Shown here one piece after another: positions 41,838-50,184 of a DNA stretch of 64,000 nt; within the stretch, counting starts at the first letter, position 1; each line of letters begins with the position of its first letter. The stretch comes from Candidatus Schekmanbacteria bacterium (GTDB lineage Bacteria; CSSED10-310; JACPHN01), in the NCBI GenBank assembly GCA_016188575.1, contig JACPHN010000126.1, forward strand, positions 14,105-78,104, read 5' to 3'. The notes under the pieces were generated by a model that was not told the origin of the DNA, ran no database searches, and worked only from the letters and a program-made list of their open reading frames with translations. The position numbers and the translations under genes were made by a program.

Positions 41838-43400
41838 GTGGCAACGCGCAATAACCCTCCTCCGCTCACTGGGCGGAGACCGGGAGAGGGGAAGAACGTG
41901 ACGCCGTGGGCTTGCAGCGGCGGCTCCATCGCCTCTATCGTTTTCCGTGCGGATCGCGTGGCAGCAGTGGATGTGGAGAGCAAGCGGGTGTCGCACGAGC
42001 AGGACAGAGGCAGCGGGACTGAGCGAGAGATCGGCCGGACGAGCCGCGCCTGGCTCGGGCTCGCGATTGTCGGCCTGCTGCTTGGCGGGCTGTTGTCCTT
42101 CGTGCTGGTCGCGGGGCGAGCACCGCTGCTGAACCAACTGATTCAGGATCCGCTTTTCGCGCGCCGATGCCTCGTCATCCACGTGAACCTGATGCTCGGC
42201 TCCTGGCTGTCGTCTTTCATTGTCGCGTTTTTCTCTCTCACGCCCGGAAAAGAGCGCGGTCGCGCGCCGTTGGCCGCCGCAGTCGCCGGCGTCGCTGTCT
42301 TTGTCCTGGGCGGGTTCGCGACCGGCGCCGAACCGGTGCTGTCGAACTACGTCCCCGCCATCGATCACCCGGTGTTCCTCGCGGGCATCGGCCTGTTCGG
42401 CCTCGGCGTCGCGGCGGCGTTCCTGGACGCGCGGATACTCGGCCGTCAGGCTCCCGGCGGCAGCGGGACAAGCCGCGTTATTTTGGGGCTGACGGTCCTC
42501 GGGCTACGAACGGCCGCGCTGCTCTTCGTCCTCGGCTACGCCACCATCGTGATCTGCGCGGCGACGACGCCTCGCGGCGACAGGGCGCTTCCCTACTACG
42601 AAATCGTCTTCTGGGGCGGTGGGCACCTTTTTCAGCTCGCCAACGTGGCGGCGTTGCTGAGCGCGTGGACCGTGCTTTCCCGGGTCGGGCTCGACACCAA
42701 CATTCTCTCCCCGCCGCTGGCGCGCGTGGTGTATGGGTCGCTGCTCGTGCCGGCCGCGCTGTTGCCCGTATTGCTGTGGGGAGGCACGGCGGGAGCGCGC
42801 TACTACCCCGGATTTGAGAGTGTGATGCGGTGGGGAACGTGGCCAGGCGCGGCGCTGGTAATCGTGCTCCTGCTGCGCGCCGCGCGTGGGCGGCCGAGAG
42901 TGGGTGAGGGTGGGGCCGGCGGCGGCCGCAGCTTGCGCGCTGCCGCGCGCCAGGGGCTGCTGTGGAGCGTCATTCTGCTGCTCGTGGGATGCGCTCTCGG
43001 AGCGTTCATCGACCGCTCGACGACGCTCATCCCGGCGCACTACCACGCGACGATCGGCGCCGTTACCGTGTCCTTCATGGCGCTGACCTACGTGCTTCTG
43101 GAGGGCCTGGGAAAACCGCTGCCGGCGGCGTCCTTGGGGAAATGGGCGGCACGGCAACCGCTGTATTATGGGATCGGCCAGGTGATCTTTTCCCTCGGCT
43201 TCGCATACGGCGGGCTGCACGGGCTGGGACGAAAAGTGTACGGCACCGAGCAGGTGATTCTGAATGGCCATGCCTATGCGGGGCTCGCGGTGATGGGAGT
43301 CGGCGGGCTGTTTGCGATGCTCGGGGGTGGCGTATTCATGGTTTTGGTTTACCGATCGTGGTTCGCGCCCGCGGCGAATCGGCGGGAATCGGTGCTATAG
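41838..43400 (+). CDS. Haem-copper oxidase subunit I-like membrane protein
   Basis: About 480-520 residues with roughly twelve membrane helices. The true start is uncertain: the frame opens at 41838 but the first 45-60 residues look non-coding, and GTG codons near 41968-41990 are likely starts. Haem-ligand-like histidines are visible: VIHVNLMLGSW (helix II type), WGGGHLFQLANV (helix VI type) and PAHYHATIGAVTVSFMALTY (HxH, helix X type). The His-His CuB pair and cross-linked tyrosine of true oxidases are not evident, and no subunit II gene is adjacent. It may be a divergent NO-reductase/oxidase relative or a haem protein without oxygen reduction. Confidence 0.75.
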   Translation: MATRNNPPPLTGRRPGEGKNVTPWACSGGSIASIVFRADRVAAVDVESKRVSHEQDRGSGTEREIGRTSRAWLGLAIVGLLLGGLLSFVLVAGRAPLLNQLIQDPLFARRCLVIHVNLMLGSWLSSFIVAFFSLTPGKERGRAPLAAAVAGVAVFVLGGFATGAEPVLSNYVPAIDHPVFLAGIGLFGLGVAAAFLDARILGRQAPGGSGTSRVILGLTVLGLRTAALLFVLGYATIVICAATTPRGDRALPYYEIVFWGGGHLFQLANVAALLSAWTVLSRVGLDTNILSPPLARVVYGSLLVPAALLPVLLWGGTAGARYYPGFESVMRWGTWPGAALVIVLLLRAARGRPRVGEGGAGGGRSLRAAARQGLLWSVILLLVGCALGAFIDRSTTLIPAHYHATIGAVTVSFMALTYVLLEGLGKPLPAASLGKWAARQPLYYGIGQVIFSLGFAYGGLHGLGRKVYGTEQVILNGHAYAGLAVMGVGGLFAMLGGGVFMVLVYRSWFAPAANRRESVL

Positions 43401-43500
43401 ACAGATGCGCTCGTGCCAGAACGGCTCCGAGTCGCGCCTGGTTCCGCGGACTCGGCGAGCTCGGCTGGCGGACAGGGAACCCAGGAGTCGAGGTGGATTC

Positions 43501-44322
43501 ATGAGCAAGCTGGCCGGAAAGACGCTGTTCATCACGGGAGCAAGCCGCGGCATCGGCAAGGCGATTGCACTACGAGCTGCGCGCGACGGCGCCAACATCG
43601 CCATTGTCTCCAAGACCACGGAACCGCACCCCAAGCTTCCCGGAACGATTTTCACAGCCGCGGAGGAAATCGAGGCCGCCGGCGGCAAGGCGCTCCCACT
43701 GGCCGTGGACATCCGCCTCGACGAGGCGGTGGAAGGCGCCGTTGAGCGCACGGTCGCCACCTTTGGGGGGATCGACGTCGTCGTCAATAACGCCAGCGCC
43801 ATTCACCTGACCGGGACGCTGCAGACACCGATGAAGCGCTATGACCTCATGCATGCCATCAACACGCGCGGGACCTTTCTCGTGTCGAAGCTGTGCTTGC
43901 CCCACCTGCTCAAGGCGGCCAATCCTCACATCCTCAACCTGTCGCCACCGCTGAACATGGAGGCGCGGTGGTTCGCGCCGCACGTCGCCTACACCATGGC
44001 CAAGTTTGGGATGAGCATGTGCGTGCTCGGGATGGCGGAGGAGTTGCGCCGGCAGGGCGTGGGGGTGAACGCGTTGTGGCCGCGCACGATCATCGGGACT
44101 GCCGCCGTGCAGAATCTGCTCGGCGGCGACGAGCTCATGAAGCGCAGCCGCCGGCCGGATATCATGGGGGATGCGGCCTACGCCATCGTCACGAGGGATA
44201 GCCGCTCCTGCACGGGGAATTTTTTCATCGACGAGGACGTGCTGAGGGCCGAAGGCGTGATGAGCTTCGACGCGTATGCAGTGACGCCCGGAACGGCGCC
44301 GGCGCCCGATTTCTTCATCTGA
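43501..44322 (+). CDS. Short-chain dehydrogenase/reductase (HSDL2-like)
   Basis: A 273-residue SDR starting with MSKLAGKTLFITGASRGIGKAI. The cofactor loop is TGASRGIG (13-20), and NNAS is near 98. The usual catalytic Ser is in LNLSPP, with YTMAKFG (Tyr and Lys) near 165-170. The long insertion KTTEPHPKLPGTIFTAAEEIEAAGG is diagnostic for the hydroxysteroid-dehydrogenase-like protein 2 subgroup, and the C-terminus ends FDAYAVTPG as in that group. No SCP2 domain is attached. The substrate is unknown, probably a lipid or steroid-like alcohol. Confidence 0.93.
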   Translation: MSKLAGKTLFITGASRGIGKAIALRAARDGANIAIVSKTTEPHPKLPGTIFTAAEEIEAAGGKALPLAVDIRLDEAVEGAVERTVATFGGIDVVVNNASAIHLTGTLQTPMKRYDLMHAINTRGTFLVSKLCLPHLLKAANPHILNLSPPLNMEARWFAPHVAYTMAKFGMSMCVLGMAEELRRQGVGVNALWPRTIIGTAAVQNLLGGDELMKRSRRPDIMGDAAYAIVTRDSRSCTGNFFIDEDVLRAEGVMSFDAYAVTPGTAPAPDFFI

Positions 44323-44358
44323 CCGCGGAACAGGACAGTGGTTACCGGAGCACTCGAC

Positions 44359-45036
44359 ATGATCAAACGGCTCGTTTGCCCCGCCGGCCTTTGCCGGCAG
44401 AGCACCCTCGCGCTCTGCCAGGGATTGGTACTGCTGGTTCTCGTGGCGGCTTCGACCAGTGCCCCGCGTGGCGCTGAGCCCAGGGCGTATCAGCCCCTGG
44501 AAGGGCGCTTCGGGATCGGCCTGCAGCCGGGATTCTGGTGGCCGCGCGAGAGCTCTGCCGGCAAATCCTTCGGTGGCATCAGCGCGAGCTGGAGAGGGTG
44601 GCCGGCGGTGAGCATCGACGGGGACCTGGACTATACCGGGCAGCGCGCCAACACGGTCGGACATCGCGGCGACGAACCGTCACTTCTGGACTACGACACC
44701 AAGCTCCTGGCAGCACAAGCGTCAGCGTCCTACCACCTGCGCGCCCTGCGCCGGGTCGACCCCGTCGCCTTCGCGGGCCTCGGCTATTACTACTTCGACA
44801 TCAGCGGCACGGCTGAAGCCGAAGACGGGGCGGCGGCGCCCGTGTCCGGGAAAATCGGTGAGCTCGGCGTGCACGGCGGCCTGGGAGTGCTCTTCCGGGT
44901 GCGCGAGCATTCCGTTTTCAACGTGCGCGCCAAGTACCTTTCCGTGCGCATGCGCGACCGCATCGACGGCGTAGAAATCGATGACAACCGGTGGCGGGGC
45001 CTGCAACTCAGCCTCGGTTTCTCGTACTACTTCTGA
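44359..45036 (+). CDS. Outer membrane beta-barrel protein, small
   Basis: A 225-residue protein (start ATG 44359, MIKRLVCPAGL; another ATG seven codons upstream). It has a signal-like hydrophobic stretch (ALCQGLVLLVLVAASTSA). The mature part alternates hydrophobic and polar residues in about eight strands (FGIGLQPGFWWP, FGGISASWRGW, LLAAQASASYHL, AFAGLGYYYFDI, ELGVHGGLGVLF, VFNVRAKYLSV). It ends with an aromatic-x-aromatic barrel signature (LSLGFSYYF). It resembles OmpW/OmpX-type barrels. It precedes the lipase-like gene by 10 bp and may be coexpressed. Confidence 0.8.
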   Translation: MIKRLVCPAGLCRQSTLALCQGLVLLVLVAASTSAPRGAEPRAYQPLEGRFGIGLQPGFWWPRESSAGKSFGGISASWRGWPAVSIDGDLDYTGQRANTVGHRGDEPSLLDYDTKLLAAQASASYHLRALRRVDPVAFAGLGYYYFDISGTAEAEDGAAAPVSGKIGELGVHGGLGVLFRVREHSVFNVRAKYLSVRMRDRIDGVEIDDNRWRGLQLSLGFSYYF

Positions 45037-45046
45037 GCGAGGCAGC

Positions 45047-46369
45047 ATGAGCGCGAGAGCGGCCGCGTTTCCCGGGAAGAGCAGGGCACAGATGCCGGCG
45101 GCGCTCGTGGTGGCGGTGTTGGTGGCGGCACTCACCGCCGCGGGCACCGTGGCCGCGGCTGAAGCGGTGCGCGAGATCGCCCCGGACAAGGCATCCCAGC
45201 AGTACATCGAGTCGCTGGTCGAGACCACCGATTTTCAGTCCGCCATCGCGGTCGGGGAGCGGTTCCTGGAGAAAACGCCGCCCGCGGAGCTCGAGAAGCT
45301 CGGGCGCGAGCAGCGAAAGATTGCGGGTGCGATCCTCGGCGCCTACGGGGAAGCGCTCATGAAGATCGGCGATTTGCGGGCGGCCCGGACGATTCTGGAG
45401 ACGGCCTCGGAGATCGCCCCGCCGAGCACTTCGCTGTTCCTGCTGAAGCGCTCCCTGGCGCGCACGACCCGCCGGAGCCGCTTCTTTGGAGAGATTCATC
45501 CGTTCTTCGACAAGGCGGGCCACGACGACCCACAGGTCGCGGCGGTGATGAGAAAGGCAGCCACGGGCGACGTCGTGCTGGCTGCGAGCGACGCGCTGTT
45601 CGGCAAGTCGCAGATCGAGCTCGGCCAGTATCGCCCCGACTTTTTCCTGCGCTATTACGGCACCGCGCTGTTTGTCGCCGAGCCGATCGACGCCGCCCGC
45701 ATCCCGGTCTTTCTCGTCCACGGGATCAACGGCTCGCCGCAGGATTTTGCCGAGATGATCCCGCGGTTCGCGGGTACGCCGTACCAGCCCGTGTACTTCT
45801 TCTATCCGACGGGGGCCGCTCTTGAAGTCGTCGCGGCGGCGCTGAGGGAGCAGATGAAAGCGTTTCTCGGCCGGCATTCGCCGCCGCGCTACGCGATTGT
45901 CGGCCATAGTATGGGCGGCCTGGTGGTCAAAGGCATGCTCGATCTCACCGATGTTCCCGCCGCGCTACCCGGACTGCGCTTCTTTGCCTCGCTTTCGACG
46001 CCGTGGACCGGTTTCGAGTCGGCCGGCCAGGCCGAGAAGCTTCCCGATCACCCGGCATCGTGGGAGGACCTCTACTCGGGCTCCGCCTTCCTGTCACGGG
46101 CTCACAAGACACCGCTTCCTGAAGGTGTGGCGTTTTATCTCTTTTTCGGTTCACTCGGCGAGGGCAGCGCGGGAGGAGAGGGAAACGATGACCGGGTGCT
46201 GCCGCTCAAGTCGATCCTGACGTCGCCGGTGAGCGCGATGGCCCGAGACATTTACGGATTCTACGAGGACCACATGACGATTGTCGGCTCGGAGCGCGTC
46301 TTTCGGCGCTTGCGCTCGCTGATGGATGTGGAGCTCGGGCTCGCTGCCGAGGCGTGTGCCGGACGCTAG
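45047..46369 (+). CDS. Exported alpha/beta hydrolase (lipase/esterase-like)
   Basis: A 440-residue protein. The start is the ATG at 45047, giving an N-terminal hydrophobic signal (MPAALVVAVLVAALTAAGTVAAA). Residues about 40-200 are helical with a TPR-like element (GDLRAARTILETASEIAPP). The hydrolase core begins IPVFLVHGINGSPQDF near 220. The nucleophile elbow GHSMGG is near 286, with its serine. Acid and base residues probably lie in the later FGSLGEG...DDRVLPL region and the final EDHMTIV histidine. The enzyme is likely periplasmic. Substrate unknown. Confidence 0.85.
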   Translation: MSARAAAFPGKSRAQMPAALVVAVLVAALTAAGTVAAAEAVREIAPDKASQQYIESLVETTDFQSAIAVGERFLEKTPPAELEKLGREQRKIAGAILGAYGEALMKIGDLRAARTILETASEIAPPSTSLFLLKRSLARTTRRSRFFGEIHPFFDKAGHDDPQVAAVMRKAATGDVVLAASDALFGKSQIELGQYRPDFFLRYYGTALFVAEPIDAARIPVFLVHGINGSPQDFAEMIPRFAGTPYQPVYFFYPTGAALEVVAAALREQMKAFLGRHSPPRYAIVGHSMGGLVVKGMLDLTDVPAALPGLRFFASLSTPWTGFESAGQAEKLPDHPASWEDLYSGSAFLSRAHKTPLPEGVAFYLFFGSLGEGSAGGEGNDDRVLPLKSILTSPVSAMARDIYGFYEDHMTIVGSERVFRRLRSLMDVELGLAAEACAGR

Positions 46370-46584
46370 GGCGCACGAGCGCACGGCGCCGACCGACGCC
46401 GCGGTCACACGGTGAGACGTCATGGTCTCATGCCCGGCCGGCTCCGAGATTCGTTCGGAATCGGCAAGTCGCGTGATCTACGCATTTCCGGGGACGGATG
46501 AGCGCCTGGAACGCTGGCACGCTTATTGCTTATTGGGGAGGTTGAAACGGACTGACCTGTTACACCTTCTCGGGGCAAGACGTC

Positions 46585-47673
46585 ATGAGGAAGCTCGCTC
46601 TCCTGCTTACACTCATCACCCTCACTCTGGTTGCCACCGCCGCCTTTGCGCAAATTCCGCCGGATGAGGCGGTCGGGGCCGACTTCCGCACCTGGCTCAA
46701 GGAAACGTACTTCGACGGCAAGCATACCGGGCTCGGCTACTCGGCGGCCCGCGAGGCGATGTACAACTATGTCGACAATCACAACGACACGCTGACTTGC
46801 GTCTACGGCGGATACCAGCAGTATCGGAAGTACGGGAGCACGGGCACGGACGTCTGGCCGATCAACGCCGAGCACACTGTCCCACAGTCCTTCTTCAGCG
46901 AAGATGAGCCGATGCGGTCCGACATCCATAACTTGTACCCGACATATAATGTATGGAACACGATCCGCGGTAGCTACAAGTTCGGAGATATCAACGACCA
47001 GAGCACGACGACGTGGATGCGAGACACGACGCAGCAGTCGGCGATCCCCACGTCAAACAAGGATGAATATAGCGAGTATGCAGGCTCATACTACGAGCCG
47101 CGCGAGGATCACAAAGGAAATGTCGCTCGCACTATCTTCTACTTCTACGCGATGTATCCATCCTACGATATTAATCGGGTGGCCGATCCAAACCTGCTGT
47201 ATCAGTGGCATCAGCTAGATCCCGTTGATGGCCGCGAGCTCGCGCGGAACGATGAGGTGGAGGAACGCCAGGGCAATCGCAACCCGTTCATCGACAATCC
47301 GCAGTGGGTCGCCCGCGCCTACGGCTTCGCCTCCGAACCCGACAGTGAGCTCGGCAACGGCGACTATCGAACGCTGGCGCTGGGCCAGGATGAGCTCGCG
47401 CACTATACCGTAATGCTGCCGGCAAACGCCGCGACTTTTACCGTGGCCATTTCCGGTGACGGAAACGCCGATCTCTACGTTCGCCGCAACCGCACGATCG
47501 TGTTTCCGGATGACCTCGGAGCACACGCCGCGGAAGACTTCCAGGCGCCTTACCTGACGGACTCCAACGAAGCGGTGTCGTGGACGGCGCCGGTGTCTTC
47601 GACCTATCACGTCGTGGTCTACGGCCGCACCGAAGCGACCGCGGTGGACCTCACCGTGAGCTGGGGCGAGTAG
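46585..47673 (+). CDS. Secreted endonuclease I (EndA-like) with C-terminal PPC domain
   Basis: A 362-residue nuclease. Signal peptide MRKLALLLTLITLTLVATAAFA. The endonuclease I fold shows WPINAEHTVPQSFF (catalytic His near 97), SDIHNLYPTYNVWNTIRG, HKGNVARTIFYFY and VEERQGNRNPFIDNP, all family hallmarks. The last 90 residues form a beta-rich pre-peptidase C-terminal-like domain (LGQDELAHYTVMLP ... ADLYVRRNRTI ... YHVVVYGRTEATAVDLTVSW). The middle part of the gene (46920-47180) is visibly richer in A/T than its neighbours, which may hint at transfer. It stands alone, with 215 bp upstream. Confidence 0.94.
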   Translation: MRKLALLLTLITLTLVATAAFAQIPPDEAVGADFRTWLKETYFDGKHTGLGYSAAREAMYNYVDNHNDTLTCVYGGYQQYRKYGSTGTDVWPINAEHTVPQSFFSEDEPMRSDIHNLYPTYNVWNTIRGSYKFGDINDQSTTTWMRDTTQQSAIPTSNKDEYSEYAGSYYEPREDHKGNVARTIFYFYAMYPSYDINRVADPNLLYQWHQLDPVDGRELARNDEVEERQGNRNPFIDNPQWVARAYGFASEPDSELGNGDYRTLALGQDELAHYTVMLPANAATFTVAISGDGNADLYVRRNRTIVFPDDLGAHAAEDFQAPYLTDSNEAVSWTAPVSSTYHVVVYGRTEATAVDLTVSWGE

Positions 47674-47746
47674 GGGCGAGGCCAGCAGCCAGAGCGGCGG
47701 CGCGGGACCTCTTGCCGCGCTGCCGGCCGACTTGGCCGCGGCGGTC

Positions 47747-47775
47747 TTGCAATGCCTCGCTAGAGGTCGTATACT
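47747..47775 (+). promoter_or_regulatory. Sigma-70-type promoter of tRNA-Trp
   Basis: TTGCAA (47747-47752), a 17-base spacer and TATACT (47770-47775), with the tRNA 5' end 17 bases further. A near-consensus match in the right place. Confidence 0.8.
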
Positions 47776-47791
47776 TGGCCAGGTTGTGTGT

Positions 47792-47864
47792 AGGGGCATA
47801 GCTCAGTTGGCAGAGCACTGGTCTCCAAAACCGGTGGTCGGGGGTTCGAGTCCCTCTGCCCCTG
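47792..47864 (+). tRNA. trnW: tRNA-Trp (CCA anticodon)
   Basis: 73 bases: acceptor AGGGGCA/TGCCCCT with discriminator G and no encoded CCA, D arm GCTC-AGTTGGCA-GAGC, anticodon arm CTGGT-CTCCAAA-ACCGG, variable TGGTC, and T arm GGGGG-TTCGAGT-CCCTC (one G-U). The anticodon CCA makes it tryptophan. It lies alone, followed by decayed sequence. Confidence 0.97.
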
Positions 47865-48439
47865 TCGCTCTAGGAGTGTTCGGTTGCGGGTTTCGCCGGT
47901 CAGCCTGCGACATGCGATGGCCGTTGGGTGCCTTTATCTTGGGCAACCATGGCGGCATTCGCGGGGACGGGACTGACGAAAAGGAGCACGGTAGAGCTGT
48001 CAAATCAGTCCCGACGGCGCCTGGCTCCGAGCGAGCCGCGAAACGGGCACTGGCGCCGAGGGGCGTCGCCTCTGGCCTTGCTCCTTCGCGCGATCGCGAT
48101 TAGCGCCCTCGCACCGTGCTCTCTCGCCCTTGCGCAAGTCGCGATGGCATCGGCCACCACGGTCTTCTTTGGCGACAGCTTTACCGACACCTCGAGCGGC
48201 AACCAGATCAACTGCAACGGCAACCGCGACGCCATCACCGCCCGTCACTTCGCCGACACCGACTCCCTCCGGCGAAGAGCCCACGGCGACTCCGACCTCC
48301 GAGCTACCCGTGCCGGTCGCGGAACCGGCCGGGCTGTCGTGGCTACTTGCGATCCTGGGGTCTCTAATGGCTGCAGCCATGCGGTCCTCTATGTCCCGGT
48401 GCGGGCACTGCCGGCCCGGCCGCTAGCATCCAAGCTACA
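47865..48439. other. Decayed region after tRNA-Trp
   Basis: No intact gene. One plus-strand frame reads ATTVFFGDSFTDTSSGNQ, reminiscent of the first block of GDSL/SGNH hydrolases, and a second frame 50-100 codons later reads PVAEPAGLSWLLAILGSL, like a PEP-CTERM-type sorting tail preceded by a Thr/Pro-rich linker. They are in different frames and nothing joins them, so at most these are remnants of a broken exported protein. Position behind a tRNA is typical of an old insertion site. Confidence 0.4.
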
Positions 48440-49126
48440 ACGAGACTGCCACTGGGCACGCAACGCCACATCTGCAGACGCGCTGGCGGGTGATTTCCTC
48501 GGCGGCGCCGTACGACACCGCCAGCGACTCGCCGAGCGGAAACACCGTCAGCGTGCGCCGCCCTGGCGCGTCGTGGGCGTAATTGCTGGTGTCCCCGTTC
48601 GGGTCGGTTTCGCTGCGCACCAGCCCGGTGTTGGCGTCGATCACGCGCTCGAAGGTTTTCCAGCCGCGCGGCGTGGTCACGGATTTCAGCGTGCCGCACT
48701 CCGTTTCCGCCTTCCATTCCTTGCCCCGCGGGTCGAGAACGCGCGCGTCACGTTGTCGAGCAGATCGACGACCCGCACGTATTGCTCCGCGGTCTCCGGG
48801 TAATCGTAGCGCCAGCGCGCGGAGCCGAAGTCCCCGCGGTGCGCGCGGGCGGTCAGCACCCGCGAGGGGACCCGCGTCGTGCGCAGCCCGTCACTGACAT
48901 GGCGGTATCGGGTGGCGTGCTCGTGCGCGGCGACGCCGCCGTAGGGGTTGGTGAGCTGGGTCAGCTCCGGAAACGGCCATGAATCGTAGACGTGCGACAC
49001 CCCCGGACCGGTAGGCGGCGTCACCGATGTGAGCACGACGGGACCCGCTCCGGCGCTGCTCACGTCGTAGACGATCTTCGCCTGGCCGCCGCCGATGAGA
49101 GGTGGCGAGAGGCGTTGCCCGGTCAT
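48440..49126 (-). pseudogene. Rhs/YD-repeat gene fragment with frameshift
   Basis: Two minus-strand frames together look like the YD-repeat part of an Rhs protein. The first (from 49126) includes TQLTNPYGG, VSHVYDSW and EQYVRVVDLLDNVTR. At about 48735 a shift of frame is needed to continue with VLDPRGKEWKAETE, TLKSVTTPRGWKTFERVID, RSETDPNGDTSNYAHD and APGRRTLTVFPLGE. Both ends are lost: there is no toxin tip or N-terminal part. It is a degraded remnant between tRNA-Trp and the binding-protein gene. Confidence 0.65.
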
Positions 49127-49259
49127 GGCGCTCGCGTCTGATTGGGCATATCATGTGGGCGTTGCAAGAGGGTGGCGCGCTGCGCGACTCCCCTGCGGCG
49201 GGTACGACGCCGCCGTGGGCGGCTCACCTTCCATCCCTGGATGTAGCGGAGAGACGGTC

Positions 49260-50045
49260 ATGTTGAAGCGAGCTCTGGTTCCCTTGGCGCTGGCAATCTC
49301 GGCATTTTTCTCCATGGTGATCACCACGCCAGGCTCCGCCGGTGACGCGTTGGAGGTGTGGGGCTCCACAACTTGTCAGAAGCGGTTTCTCGAGCCCGCG
49401 GCCGAAGCCCTGGCGAAGGCGACAGGGGTCCAGATCAAGGTCCTTGGCGTGGGTACCGGCAAGGGCTTGGCGGCGCTGGTCGAGGGCAAGGCCGTCGTCT
49501 CGGCTGCTTCAGAGGACCTGGCCGGAGCGAAAGAGTCCGCGAAAAAGGCGAACCCAGGTCTGAGCATTCCGGACAACCTGCAGTTTCACCAACTTGGCGA
49601 AGACGTCATCGTACCCATCGTCCACAAGGACAATCCGGTTACAAGCTTGAGCTGGGAGCAACTGGCGGGCCTCGCGAGCGGCAAGATCGCGAGCTGGAAG
49701 GACGTGGGCGGGTCTGACCTGCCGGTGGTCGTGGTCACCAGCCACGCAGGCAGTGCCACGCGGGCAGTGTTCAATGAGCTGGTCATGAGCAAGGCGCCCT
49801 ATGTGGCCGGCGCGATCGAGGTGTCGAGCACACGCCTGGAGATCAACGAGGTCGCCAAGAGCTTGGGCGCCATCGGCGCGGTCAGCAAGACCTTTGTAGA
49901 GGCGAATCCGGAGGGCGTGAAGGTCGTCGAGAGCAAGGCAATCACCCGACCGCTGGCGTTGATCACGGTCGGCGCTCCCACTCCCGCGGCCCAGAAAGTG
50001 ATCGACTTCTTCCGTTCCGAAGAAGGGAAGAAATACGTCCAGTAG
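49260..50045 (+). CDS. PstS-type periplasmic substrate-binding protein
   Basis: A 261-residue exported protein (start ATG 49260, behind CGGAGAG). Signal peptide MLKRALVPLALAISAFFSMVITTPGSA. The mature protein begins LEVWGSTTCQKRFLEPAAEALAKATG and continues GVGTGKGLAALVEGKA. Later segments are FHQLGEDVIVPIVHKDNPVTSLSWEQL, SHAGSATRAVFNELVM and IGAVSKTFV. This is the fold of phosphate/molybdate-like binding proteins of type 2, most like PstS-like proteins without their transporter genes. A chemoreceptor gene follows in the same direction 140 bp downstream, so it may deliver ligand to that receptor rather than to an ABC transporter. Ligand unknown. Confidence 0.88.
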   Translation: MLKRALVPLALAISAFFSMVITTPGSAGDALEVWGSTTCQKRFLEPAAEALAKATGVQIKVLGVGTGKGLAALVEGKAVVSAASEDLAGAKESAKKANPGLSIPDNLQFHQLGEDVIVPIVHKDNPVTSLSWEQLAGLASGKIASWKDVGGSDLPVVVVTSHAGSATRAVFNELVMSKAPYVAGAIEVSSTRLEINEVAKSLGAIGAVSKTFVEANPEGVKVVESKAITRPLALITVGAPTPAAQKVIDFFRSEEGKKYVQ

Positions 50046-50184
50046 GCGTCGCCGCCCGACACCAGTGGCCCGCGCGTCGCCGCTCGTCCGCAGCGCGGCG
50101 CATCCCGTCGATGGCGAGGTCACGCCGCGCCGAGCTCCCTAATAGCAACCCGCGGTGCCGCAAGTCACCTGAGGAGTACTACGC

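Noticed and set aside
47928-48803. Plus-strand open frame with a GDSL-like block as a real hydrolase gene
   Set aside because: Only a few residues resemble block I, the other blocks are absent, and it overlaps an Rhs remnant on the other strand.
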